A stretch of 64,000 bases of DNA from the NCBI RefSeq assembly GCF_000466425.1, contig NZ_KE992088.1, positions 20,884 to 84,883 on the forward strand, given 5' to 3'. Below the pieces are notes generated by a model. That model did no database searches. It had not been told where the DNA came from and worked only from the letters and a program-made list of their open reading frames with translations. This document shows positions 19,192-27,695 of the stretch, in pieces. Made by a program: the position numbers and the translations under genes. Each line of letters opens with the position of its first letter. The first letter of the stretch is position 1. The DNA comes from Capnocytophaga sp. oral taxon 863 str. F0517 (GTDB lineage: Bacteria > Bacteroidota > Bacteroidia > Flavobacteriales > Flavobacteriaceae).

Positions 19192-19845
19192 TTATCTCTT
19201 AAATAGTTTGATAATCACCGGAGCGGTAGTAATCAGTACGATAAAGAGAACGATTAGCTCCAAGTGTTTTTTGAGGTCAATGCCGAATTGGTCGATAAAG
19301 ATCTTATCCAAATAGTGTCCCATGAAGACCAGAGAGAACGACCAGGCGACGGCTCCTATAATATTGTATACCATGAACTGACCTCGTCGCATGCCTACGA
19401 TTCCGGCTACGATAGGGGCAAAAGTACGTACAATAGGGAGGAAACGCGCGGCGATCACCGCTACCGCACCATGCTGCTTGTAGAAGACATCGGCCTTGAG
19501 GAGGTATTTTCGCTTGAAAAAAAAGGAATCCTTTCGCTCATAGAGGGCATGCCCACTGCGACGGCCAAACCAATAGCTGACCATATTCCCTATGATGGCT
19601 GCCAGAGCGATGGAGGAGGCTATGATGGTGGTATCGAGCAGGTCACTACCGGTAATACCAAAGGTATCCTTGACCATAGGAACCGCATAGATGCCAGAGA
19701 TGAACAAAAGACTATCCCCGGGGAGGAAAAAGCCTATGAAAAGTCCTGTCTCAGCAAAGATGATGAATAATACGAGCCAATATCCGCCCAACTTTATATA
19801 AAACTCTGGATTAACAAGATCAGTCCAGCTATTAAAATGTTCCAT
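19192..19845 (-). CDS. DedA-family membrane protein
   Basis: Inner-membrane protein of the DedA superfamily, members of which flip lipid carriers such as undecaprenyl phosphate or phosphatidylethanolamine and support envelope homeostasis. The 217 residues show the re-entrant motif ETGLFIGFFLPGDSLLF, then YWFGRRSG, the signature ARFLPIVRTFAPIVAG, and terminal membrane helices. It lies 39 bases after the TPR gene and is probably in the same operon. Substrate cannot be read from sequence. Confidence 0.93.
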   Translation of the reverse strand: MEHFNSWTDLVNPEFYIKLGGYWLVLFIIFAETGLFIGFFLPGDSLLFISGIYAVPMVKDTFGITGSDLLDTTIIASSIALAAIIGNMVSYWFGRRSGHALYERKDSFFFKRKYLLKADVFYKQHGAVAVIAARFLPIVRTFAPIVAGIVGMRRGQFMVYNIIGAVAWSFSLVFMGHYLDKIFIDQFGIDLKKHLELIVLFIVLITTAPVIIKLFKR

Positions 19846-19884
19846 AATGTCTGATTCTTCTTTTAGTATTTCAATTCTATTAGG

Positions 19885-21018
19885 TTATTCTGCCAGGTCG
19901 GTGTGTATGTCATAAGAATAGTCCACCAAGTCCATTGCCTGTTCGTATATTTGTTTGGCTTCTTCGGTACGTCCGATATGGTTGTATATATCAGCACAGC
20001 GGCGCAAGAAGATAGGGTTGTCCCCTTCGTTAAGCAATACCTTTGCGACGTATTTTTCCGCTTTTTCATAGTCATTTTCTCTGGCATAATACTCTACCAA
20101 AGCCAGCCAGGCCTTGCTGGACTGGGGGTCTTCATGTACCGCCTTGAAATAATACTGTTCGGCCATCGCTCTTTCCCCTAATTTCTCATAACAATGCCCT
20201 ATGCGTAGGTATGCAAAGGAAGAAGGATCGTCCAGAGAGAGGGTCACCTTGTAGTTTTCAATAGCCGCCTTGTAGTTTTTAAGGCGTTCGAGTACCTTTC
20301 CTTTTTCGAAATAAGCCCCAGTGAAAGTGTTGTCGCTTATGATTGCAAAATCGAAAGCACGGAGTGCCTCCTGATAGTTTTTCTGTAGGATATATTGCCT
20401 TCCCAAGCTATGCCAAGCCACCTCACAATAAGGATTGTTGTCTAAGAAAGCGGTAAGGAACTGTATGGCCTGCTGGTGCTCGCCCAAGAAGTCGAAGCAG
20501 TGCATCAGGTGCTGCAAGGCGAAGTAGTCTTCAGGGTTGCGTGCTATGCAACGCTTAAAATATTTCTTAGCCAAGGCATGTTGCTCCATATATACATATT
20601 CCATGGCGATCAGAGCATCGATTTCGGAAGGGGTATCGGAATAAGCGGCTGCATATTGCAGGAGTTCTATAGCCTTATGATGGTCATTTTTCTTGGAATA
20701 AAGGTGGGCGCGTTGTACATATATATCTGCATTATAGGGCTCCTGAGGGATCACCTCATCGAGGATTTCTCCGGCCTGTTGCAGGTTGTCCTCTTGGATC
20801 AGCATCTCGGCTTGTAGAAGCCTCAGGGCAGTGACAAAAGGGAATTGGCTTAGGGCAATTTCTAAGGCTTGCTTGGCCTTGGCATATTTGGCATTTTCGA
20901 AGTAATAGAGGATAATTTCCTCATACTGATAGCTATCGAAAAATCCTACTTTATGCTGGTCGAGTAAGGATTCGTACCGAGAAATCACCTCCTTGCGTTC
21001 ATTATTCTTTGAATACAT
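19885..21018 (-). CDS. Tetratricopeptide repeat protein
   Basis: A 377-residue soluble protein made almost wholly of about nine 34-residue TPR units (for example AYFEKGKVLERLKNYKAAIE, AYLRIGHCYEKLGERAMAEQ and AWLALVEYYARENDYEKAEK). It forms a protein-binding solenoid; the partner is unknown. There is no signal peptide. A longer in-frame start at 21063 would add MVMRCLLQDNYLRKT, which does not look like protein of this family, so I place the start at MYSKNNERKE (21018). It is followed by the DedA gene. Confidence 0.88.
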   Translation of the reverse strand: MYSKNNERKEVISRYESLLDQHKVGFFDSYQYEEIILYYFENAKYAKAKQALEIALSQFPFVTALRLLQAEMLIQEDNLQQAGEILDEVIPQEPYNADIYVQRAHLYSKKNDHHKAIELLQYAAAYSDTPSEIDALIAMEYVYMEQHALAKKYFKRCIARNPEDYFALQHLMHCFDFLGEHQQAIQFLTAFLDNNPYCEVAWHSLGRQYILQKNYQEALRAFDFAIISDNTFTGAYFEKGKVLERLKNYKAAIENYKVTLSLDDPSSFAYLRIGHCYEKLGERAMAEQYYFKAVHEDPQSSKAWLALVEYYARENDYEKAEKYVAKVLLNEGDNPIFLRRCADIYNHIGRTEEAKQIYEQAMDLVDYSYDIHTDLAE

Positions 21019-21170
21019 TGTTTTCCTTAAGTAATTATCTTGTAGCAAGCACCTCATTACCAAAAGGTTAGGCGCTTTATAAAGTGTATTTTTTCAAGGA
21101 GCTAAAATACTACTTTTTATCCTATCTTCGACAAAGTTGGTTATAACTTTCTCATTTTGTTGATAACTTT

Positions 21171-21199
21171 AAAAAGGCTGCCCCGAAGGACAGCCTTTT
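21171..21199 (-). terminator. Terminator of the glycogen enzyme gene
   Basis: On the minus strand AAAAGGCTG pairs with CAGCCTTTTT around a short loop and ends in T5. It lies about 75 bases after the stop at 21272, beyond an A/T repeat block. Confidence 0.8.
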
Positions 21200-21270
21200 A
21201 GTTCTTAGTTTTGAGTTTTTAGTTTTGAGTTACTCAAACTAAAAATTCAAAACTCAAAACTCAAAACTCT
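21200..21270. repeat. GTTTTGAGTTTTTAG repeat with inverted halves
   Basis: Three copies of a word like TTTTGAGTTTTTAG are followed, around a central actc, by their reverse complements (AAAACTCAAAACTC). Together they make a long A/T hairpin between the glycogen enzyme stop and its terminator. Confidence 0.75.
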
Positions 21271-21271
21271 T

Positions 21272-24200
21272 TTAGAGCCACTTAACCAATGGGAAATCCT
21301 GACGGTGAGGCAATAGCTCATGCTTAGGATAGAGGCGTAGGGCGATCATAAAGAGGCCTGCATCCTCGGTAAGCGCGGAGAGCTTATAGGTAGCCACACG
21401 CCCAGAGAAGGAGATGAGTTCGGCTTGGATAAGTTCCACCACCTTCACCTGTCCGTCTTCCTTGCGTGTAACGACCAATTCCAAGCCTACATCCTCAGGG
21501 GAGAGTTCGCTTAGGTAGAGCTCGATGGTTGCCTCATAGCGATTGCCCAAGGTGATGAGTTCACGATCACGCCTAGGAGCCACTACTTTTTCCACACGCA
21601 AGTGCGCCCATTCTTGGCTTACCTTCTTCTTCCATTGGGAGAGGGCAATAGCCTTTTCGAAGTGATTGCCACGGAGGAGCTTAGAGCGTTTTTGTTGTGG
21701 ATAATAGTATTGGTTCTCATAATCGGTAAGCATACGATAGGTGGTGAACTGAGGGGCTACCTTTCCTATGGTATTTTTGATAAAGCTACACCACTCTATA
21801 GAGATTCCTTTGCTATCCTTATTATAGAAAGTAGGTGCGATTTGGTCTTCTATGATGTTGTAGATCATCTCTGCATCGAGTTCATCTTGGTACTTTTGGT
21901 TCTCGTAGGTACGTTCTTGAGGAAGCATCCAACCGGCATCCTTACGATAACCTTCTACCCACCAGCCATCGAGTACGCTAAAGTGCATTACCCCATTCAT
22001 AGCGGCCTTTTCCCCACTGGTACCGGAGGCTTCGAGCGGACGTGTAGGGGTATTCATCCATACATCCACCCCTTGGATAAGGGTACGCGCTAAGTCCATA
22101 TCGTAGTTGGAAAGGAAGATGATTTTCCCTAAGAAACGCGGTTGCTTGGATATTTCCACGATATGTTTGATGAGGTCTTGGCCAGCCTTATCGGCAGGGT
22201 GTGCCTTTCCGGCAAAGATAAACTGCACGGGGCGTTCTGGGTTGTTGACAATCGCATCGAGCCTATCGAGGTTGGTAAAGAGCAAGTGGGCACGCTTGTA
22301 GGTGGCAAAACGACGGGCAAACCCGATGGTCAGTACATCATCGCGGAGGGTATCGAAGACCTGTACTACCTCACGAGGTGTAAAGTAGGTAACGTTCTGA
22401 CTATCTGTTAGGTTATGCTTTACCCGACGTACGAGCTTGGTGCGGAGTTCCTGCTTGATTTGAGCTACTTTCTCATCCGGTACATTATAGATTCCCTCAA
22501 AAGAGGCTGCCGTATAGGCGCCCGCTTCCTTTCTAAAATATTTTTCTTCTATTTCCTTCCACAGAGGCGAAGTCCAGGTAGGACGGTGTACCCCATTGGT
22601 TACATAACTGATATGGAGTTCTTCCGGCAAGTAACCCTTCCACATATCCTTGAAGATATCTCGGCTCACTTCACCATGGAGCATGCTCACTCCATTGACC
22701 TCTTGAGAGAGATTGGCCGCCAAGAAGCTCATGGAGAATTTCTCGTGCGGATCGTTTACATTAATTTTACCAAGAGCCAAAATCTGTTGCCAGTCCACAT
22801 GGAGCTTTTCGGCATAGTCGCCGATAAAGGCACGTAGCATCGTTTCCTCAAAGGCATCATGCCCCGCAGGTACTGGAGTATGGGTGGTAAAGAGCGAGGA
22901 GGCTCGTACCACTTCCACCGCTTCGGAGAAGGAAAGGTGGTATTCGTTGATGAACTTATTGAGGCGTTCCAGACCGATCAAGGCGGCATGCCCTTCGTTG
23001 CAATGGTAGATATCGAAAGAGAGGCCTAAGCTGCGGAGAATCTTGATACCTCCCAAGCCCAAGAGCATCTCCTGTTTGAGTCGGTTTTCCCAATTACCTC
23101 CATAGAGGTGATGGGTGATGGTACGATCTTCATCGTTGTTATCCTCATAATCGGTATCGAGCAAGTAAAGTTCGATACGACCTACATCCACGCGCCATAC
23201 ACGGGCATAGAGCGTACGACCGGGCAGGTCGAGACTGATCTTAAGCCATTTGCCTTCCTTGTCCAATACTGGGGAGACCGGAATTTTAGTAAAGTCCTGC
23301 GCCTCATACTCGGATTCTTGGTTTCCGAAGGCAGATATTTTTTGAGTGAAATAACCATAACGATAGAGCAAGCCCACCCCTGTAATCTTGGTAGCCTTGT
23401 CACTGGCCTCCTTAAGGTAGTCCCCTGCCAAGATACCCAAGCCCCCTGAATAAATCTTTAAGGAAGAGTGCAAGCCAAATTCCATACTGAAGTAAGCGAT
23501 GGCCGGATCGGTCATTTCCTTCTTCTTCTCCATATAGTTAAGGAAGTTGGTATATACCTTATTGAGGCGTTCCATGAAGTCCGGATCATTTTCCAAGGCC
23601 TTGAACTGACTCACAGAGATAGAGTCGAGCAAGAGGATAGGGTTCTTATGAACGCGGTGCCACTCTTCGGGGTCAATACTCTTGAAGAGCTGTTCGGCCT
23701 CTTCGTTCCAGCACCACCAAAGGTTTTTGGCCAATTCCTCGAGGGCTTTGAACTTCTCAGGAGTGGAGCGGTGTACGATCACACTACGCCAGAAAGGCGT
23801 ATTGACCACACGAGACTGCTCCCATACGGCTGTATCGGTATCCACTACAGGAAGGTCGGCCAATCGAGGTTCTAACTTATTAAGGGTCAGTTCATAAGCT
23901 TTTTGATAGAACGCATAGAACTTATCCCAAAGGGCTGCCCTGCCTATCTGCTGTGCATCTTCCCATAGCGCTTCGTAAGCGGTAGGCGAAAGGCGTGCTA
24001 TCTTCTCTATTTGGCTCACCACTCCTGTGACTACCTCTTGGTAGTTGCTATCATCGCGACGAAGTACCCTCAAGGCTAAGTTTTCATTAGGAAAATGAGT
24101 CAAAGCCCAAGTACCGAAGCCCGCTAAGGTGGTGGTTATGGTAGGCACCCCGAAGCACAAGCTCTCAAAAGGTGTATAGCCCCAAGGCTCGTAGTAGGAA

Positions 24201-25462
24201 GGGAATACGGTAAGGTCGATTCCGGTAAGCAGCTCATAGTAAGAAAGGTCGAACACCCCATCATTGCCCAAGAGATAGCTGGGGCAATAGACTACCTTCA
24301 CCTTGTCCTGTAGCTGGTTGAAGAGCTGCGCCTCACGGAGCTTGGAGACGATGATATTCTGATACTCATCCTTCACCAAATGGGTTGTATAGGTCTGCCC
24401 AATAGTATTAAGCCCCTCATAAGCAGCGGGAATAAGGATAAAGGCCACCACTTGCTGATCGAAGGTGGCATCCTGATTGAGGTATCTTAAGGCATCGATG
24501 AAGACATCTATTCCTTTGTTTCTGAACTCATTGCGCCCGCTGATAGCTACAAAGAAAGGTTTTTTCTCAAAAGTAGCCCCTGTCACGCTCTGGGCAACCT
24601 CTTGGAGCTTAGCGGCTGCTTTCTTTCGTTTTTCAAGGAAGCTGGTACGGTCGCTTAGGTGTCCTTCGTCGAAGCCATTAGGGGTCACCACCTCAGGGAT
24701 ACGGCCTAAGAAGTGGGCTGCCTCACGAGCCGTAATATCACTTACTGTAGTAAAGACATCGGCTGCCAAAGCGGCCTTGGCCTCCAAGCCGTGCTTGTGT
24801 TGTACAGAGAAGCGGGCTGCCAGCTCAGAAGGCTTGTACTCTTCCAAGTAGTTATAAAGTGCCCAACCATTGCCCGCTATACTGCGGCCTAAGACAGTGG
24901 CATGGGTGGTGAAGACCGTTCCCACATGAGGGAGTTCCTGCTTGAGATAGAGTAAGGCGGTACCCGTCATCCATTCGTGGAAATGAGCAATCGCACGCTC
25001 ACGCACCCCTACTTGGAAATGTACAAAACTCTCCAAAACCTTTCCCACGGCATAGCCAAAGAGGGCAGATTCGGTAAAGTCCCAGGAAGCATCGAGCGAA
25101 TCGAGCTGTTGGGTGTTCCAGTAGTAGGTAAGAATTTCATTTTTTTCACTGATATAATGGGAGAAATCCACTAAAATAGCAATTGGTTTCCCTTTTATAT
25201 TCCAATAACCCGTCCTTACCCTTAGGCCTTCCTCACGAGTACGCGCCAGCCATGAAGGGAAAAGGGATTGATCTTCGATAAATTCAGGGGTTTCCCTGTG
25301 TTGCCATAGGTCTGGGCCTATAGTGATATACTTGTCGGCAAACTTCTCACGTACCAAAGTAGCACGTGTAGCCAATACGGTATGTATGCCCCCAATCTTG
25401 TTGCATACTTCCCAGCTAACTTCAAATAAATAATTCGGATTCATTGTTATTTCTTCTTTCAT
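21272..25462 (-). CDS. Glycogen synthase fused to alpha-glucan phosphorylase
   Basis: One 1396-residue chain joins two opposing activities. Residues 1 to ~560 resemble GT3/GT5-like (eukaryote-type) glycogen synthases: LFEVSWEVCNKIGGIHTVL, then HFHEWMTG, VFTTHAT, VVTPNGFDEGH, and the C-terminal catalytic region FPSYYEPWGYTPFESLCFG. Residues ~570-1396 form a short-type alpha-glucan phosphorylase (GT35) with AYFSMEFGLHSS, YHCNEGHAAL and the pyridoxal-phosphate site EASGTSGEKAAMNG, in which Lys1152 should hold the cofactor. Both halves look catalytically complete. It should act in cytosolic glycogen turnover. A second start seven residues in (MNPNYLFEVSW, 25444) is equally plausible. No glgA, glgB or glgC lies nearby. 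Confidence 0.93.
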   Translation of the reverse strand: MKEEITMNPNYLFEVSWEVCNKIGGIHTVLATRATLVREKFADKYITIGPDLWQHRETPEFIEDQSLFPSWLARTREEGLRVRTGYWNIKGKPIAILVDFSHYISEKNEILTYYWNTQQLDSLDASWDFTESALFGYAVGKVLESFVHFQVGVRERAIAHFHEWMTGTALLYLKQELPHVGTVFTTHATVLGRSIAGNGWALYNYLEEYKPSELAARFSVQHKHGLEAKAALAADVFTTVSDITAREAAHFLGRIPEVVTPNGFDEGHLSDRTSFLEKRKKAAAKLQEVAQSVTGATFEKKPFFVAISGRNEFRNKGIDVFIDALRYLNQDATFDQQVVAFILIPAAYEGLNTIGQTYTTHLVKDEYQNIIVSKLREAQLFNQLQDKVKVVYCPSYLLGNDGVFDLSYYELLTGIDLTVFPSYYEPWGYTPFESLCFGVPTITTTLAGFGTWALTHFPNENLALRVLRRDDSNYQEVVTGVVSQIEKIARLSPTAYEALWEDAQQIGRAALWDKFYAFYQKAYELTLNKLEPRLADLPVVDTDTAVWEQSRVVNTPFWRSVIVHRSTPEKFKALEELAKNLWWCWNEEAEQLFKSIDPEEWHRVHKNPILLLDSISVSQFKALENDPDFMERLNKVYTNFLNYMEKKKEMTDPAIAYFSMEFGLHSSLKIYSGGLGILAGDYLKEASDKATKITGVGLLYRYGYFTQKISAFGNQESEYEAQDFTKIPVSPVLDKEGKWLKISLDLPGRTLYARVWRVDVGRIELYLLDTDYEDNNDEDRTITHHLYGGNWENRLKQEMLLGLGGIKILRSLGLSFDIYHCNEGHAALIGLERLNKFINEYHLSFSEAVEVVRASSLFTTHTPVPAGHDAFEETMLRAFIGDYAEKLHVDWQQILALGKINVNDPHEKFSMSFLAANLSQEVNGVSMLHGEVSRDIFKDMWKGYLPEELHISYVTNGVHRPTWTSPLWKEIEEKYFRKEAGAYTAASFEGIYNVPDEKVAQIKQELRTKLVRRVKHNLTDSQNVTYFTPREVVQVFDTLRDDVLTIGFARRFATYKRAHLLFTNLDRLDAIVNNPERPVQFIFAGKAHPADKAGQDLIKHIVEISKQPRFLGKIIFLSNYDMDLARTLIQGVDVWMNTPTRPLEASGTSGEKAAMNGVMHFSVLDGWWVEGYRKDAGWMLPQERTYENQKYQDELDAEMIYNIIEDQIAPTFYNKDSKGISIEWCSFIKNTIGKVAPQFTTYRMLTDYENQYYYPQQKRSKLLRGNHFEKAIALSQWKKKVSQEWAHLRVEKVVAPRRDRELITLGNRYEATIELYLSELSPEDVGLELVVTRKEDGQVKVVELIQAELISFSGRVATYKLSALTEDAGLFMIALRLYPKHELLPHRQDFPLVKWL

Positions 25463-25484
25463 GAATTATGGTTGTATCACCTTG

Positions 25485-25492
25485 CAAATATA
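25485..25492 (-). promoter_or_regulatory. -7 box of the glycogen enzyme gene
   Basis: Minus-strand TATATTTG, 23 bases before the start at 25462. No TTG at the -33 distance. Confidence 0.6.
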
Positions 25493-25557
25493 ATCATTTT
25501 TAAGGGAGGAAAAAAGAAAAACGACTGATTTTTAATTGTCTTTTTTCAATAAACTGA

Positions 25558-25675
25558 TTATCAATGATTAATGATCAATGGCTAATGGTTAATGATTAAT
25601 GGTTAATGATTAATGGTTAATGATTAATGACTAAGTTCTAATAATTAACAATTAACCATTAATAATTAACAATTA
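25558..25675. repeat. Tandem TTAATGATTAATGG block
   Basis: About ten imperfect copies of a 7-base word (TTAATGA, TTAATGG) are followed by AATTAACAATTAAC words. It marks the left edge of the accessory island and carries stop codons in every frame. Confidence 0.85.
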
Positions 25676-25678
25676 TGG

Positions 25679-25712
25679 CGACTTATCCTGTCCAGCTTGG
25701 CATCTATCTTTG
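25679..25712 (+). promoter_or_regulatory. Decayed copy of the island's dyad promoter
   Basis: TGTCC (25689-25693), 11 bases, TATCTTTGCC: same spacing as the three intact copies at 28776, 29180 and 39068. The left half-site has decayed to CGACT. No gene begins within the usual 15-25 bases, so the promoter appears orphaned by rearrangement. Confidence 0.5.
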
Positions 25713-25787
25713 CCATGTGGAAGAGAAAAAGTATATAAATCCATAGATTTTTATAGGCAAAAAGGAAATACATGTCATAAAAATTTG

Positions 25788-25795
25788 TATATTTG
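25788..25795 (+). promoter_or_regulatory. -7 box before the folded RNA candidate
   Basis: TATATTTG fits TAnnTTTG and predicts a start near 25802, ahead of the large hairpin. No TTG at -33. Confidence 0.5.
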
Positions 25796-25801
25796 TCGCA
25801 A

Positions 25802-26030
25802 ATTTTAAAACACTTAAATATTTGAGATAAACATACCCAAAAATATAATGATATAGCGTTTCGCTTTGATTTCCTCGCTCCGGAATACGACCAAACATTT
25901 CAATAGCACAAGGAAAGCAGAGGACGAAATGCCTGCCTTATAAGCGCAGGTATTCCTTTTTGCTTTTGTGTTAGCCTTTGGTCGGGCTCCGGACGAAGTA
26001 AAAGGAAGCCTGCGTTTGATACATTTTTAC
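25802..26030 (+). ncRNA. Candidate structured RNA or leader with long hairpin
   Basis: No credible ORF lies here. The region folds as nested helices on one axis: TCCGGA 25879-25884 with 25988-25993; CGACCAAA 25888-25895 with TTTGGTCG 25977-25984; CACAA(gga)AAGCA 25907-25919 with TGCTTTTGTG 25961-25970; AGG 25921-25923 with CCT 25955-25957; and AATGCCTGC 25928-25936 with GCAGGTATT 25946-25954. An asymmetric 11/6-base internal loop sits in the middle. A long closing stem, a central bubble and a terminal stem are the layout of 6S RNA, but I cannot assign that family. It could also be a cis leader of the gene at 26060 or a small mobile palindrome. Ends are guesses from the -7 box and the T-rich 3' side. 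Confidence 0.45.
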
Positions 26031-26059
26031 TAGATAAATCAATTTAATCTTTTAATTAT

Positions 26060-26410
26060 ATGGCAAATTTAATTAACTTAGGGGACGAATTGTTGAGAAT
26101 TTGTCCTACTAATGCAAAGAAGATAGAAGTTTCCATTAATAATGGTAAAACTTGGTCTACACGCTGTACTAGTATTTCATATGGTGATTTTTATGATCTA
26201 ACCATCTTTGGAACAGAACTTTTAGCTACAACTTCTAAAGGAGTTTATGCATCTATAAATCAAGGAAAATCGTGGACATCTCGCTGTGTAAATTCAAACT
26301 ATGGGAGCTTTCAATCTATTCAGGTAAATGGCAATGAACTTTTAGCTACTACCTCTAAAGGGTTATATGTTTCTAAAAATAAGGGAGCTAGTTGGACAAA
26401 ACGTAGCTAA
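26060..26410 (+). CDS. Small BNR/Asp-box repeat protein
   Basis: A 116-residue protein of three ~40-residue repeats, each ending in an Asp-box-like motif (SINNGKTW, SINQGKSW, SKNKGASW) in which Asn replaces the usual Asp. Between them lies LLATTSKGVY or LLATTSKGLY. Asp boxes form beta-propeller blades; three are too few for a closed propeller, so it is a fragment or oligomerises. There is no signal peptide. It follows the folded RNA region directly. Function unknown. DNA is AT-rich compared with the flanking core genes. Confidence 0.6.
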   Translation: MANLINLGDELLRICPTNAKKIEVSINNGKTWSTRCTSISYGDFYDLTIFGTELLATTSKGVYASINQGKSWTSRCVNSNYGSFQSIQVNGNELLATTSKGLYVSKNKGASWTKRS

Positions 26411-26440
26411 GAATTGTTTAATTTTAAAACTTGTATAAAT

Positions 26441-27634
26441 ATGTTATTAATTGAAGACTATTTCATTAAGGCAAATTATAATGCTAGACAATGTGATTTT
26501 TATGAACCTAAATTGGTATCAGAAAGTAATCTCAATAGATTCTTCCCTCGAGAATATCTCGGAAAAGAATGTCTTAAACGCGGAAATCTGAACCGTTTTT
26601 TCTTGATGAGAGATAGAAATAGAAGAGAAACATCTTCTTTACATTCACCTGATGTTTACAAAAAGACCGACGAGAAAGGAAATATTGTACAAATAAAATG
26701 GCTTAATGGTGATTTAGAAACTTTCTGTTACGATGAAAAAGGCTATGTTATTCAATACGAGTATTATATAGGAGGGGAATTTCTATGCCGAAAGGAAACA
26801 ACTTCTTATCTCTATAGTTCTGATAGTGTTCGTATAGCAGAGGTTACTAATACTTTTTATCCCTATAAACAACAATATTGCGGTGATAAACTTAGATATA
26901 TACAAGGCCAAGAATATAAGGTTGTCAGAGATGTTTATGAGTATCATGATAATGGGAAAGCTTTCAAGTCTCAACGTTTCTTTACTAATATTCCTTTTGA
27001 GATTCGTGAGTATTATAACGAAATCGATGAAGCGTATGAAAAATACACTTGCGAAGAATACTTGGCATATGAACAATTCTATGATGGTAAGTGGGACATA
27101 TTAAAAAAGAGGCTTTCTTACAATCAAGAAGGAGAAATAGTAGAAGTGGCTCTTTATACTCAAAGCGGCAATGACAACAACAATGAAACAATAGAAACGC
27201 TTCTTGAAGAGGAATATAACAAAGAAGCGCACCAAGGAGTTTGGTACAGCTTCTTCTACTCTCCCCAAAAATTGGATATAGACTATCAAACGCTAAGTAC
27301 TTTTGAAAATCTCAACATTGTAAATCGCTGGGGAGATATTAGGTTAGGTAGTGTAATATTCGACCAAGAAGGGAATATAGACAATGGCTATATATTGAGC
27401 TATGAAGGTTCGAATTTTGAAGACTCTGGCGACTGGATAACATTTGAATCAGGAAGAGAGAATGCAGAGGGCGAAATAGAATGGGGTTGCGAATACGATT
27501 GGCGAGGGTATAACTGGGAATTGAGCTTATTTGAAAATGGTGAACTCCGTGAAAGAATAACATCGGAAGTCCATCTGTCTATCAATGAAGCAGTAAGTGT
27601 ATTTATGCCTTTGAAGTGTTATAGAAAAGATTAA
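26441..27634 (+). CDS. Cytosolic YD-repeat-like protein of unknown function
   Basis: From the ATG at 26441 it has 397 residues and no signal peptide. It has YD-like units of the form YDEKGYVIQYEYY, YNQEGEIVEVALY and FDQEGNIDNGYIL, the degenerate Y/F-D-x-x-G-x-hydrophobic pattern also seen in the proteins at 29234-32671. A short internal repeat NLNRFF occurs twice near the N-terminus. The C-terminal half (from ~290) is rich in W, G and acid residues and differs from the other paralogues. The upstream TTG at 26414 is in frame but unlikely. I do not recognise a function. Confidence 0.65.
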   Translation: MLLIEDYFIKANYNARQCDFYEPKLVSESNLNRFFPREYLGKECLKRGNLNRFFLMRDRNRRETSSLHSPDVYKKTDEKGNIVQIKWLNGDLETFCYDEKGYVIQYEYYIGGEFLCRKETTSYLYSSDSVRIAEVTNTFYPYKQQYCGDKLRYIQGQEYKVVRDVYEYHDNGKAFKSQRFFTNIPFEIREYYNEIDEAYEKYTCEEYLAYEQFYDGKWDILKKRLSYNQEGEIVEVALYTQSGNDNNNETIETLLEEEYNKEAHQGVWYSFFYSPQKLDIDYQTLSTFENLNIVNRWGDIRLGSVIFDQEGNIDNGYILSYEGSNFEDSGDWITFESGRENAEGEIEWGCEYDWRGYNWELSLFENGELRERITSEVHLSINEAVSVFMPLKCYRKD

Positions 27635-27695
27635 AAAGTTAATATTATATTAAAATAAATTTTATATTTTCAATGTCAAACAAAAATATATTTTT

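Noticed and set aside
25558..25675. CRISPR array
   Set aside because: The repeats are 7-14 bases, degenerate and without spacers of regular length.
25704..25898. 64-codon minus-strand frame in the left gap of the island
   Set aside because: It covers promoter boxes and part of the folded RNA region, has odd composition (many I, F, Y) and no sign of protein similarity.
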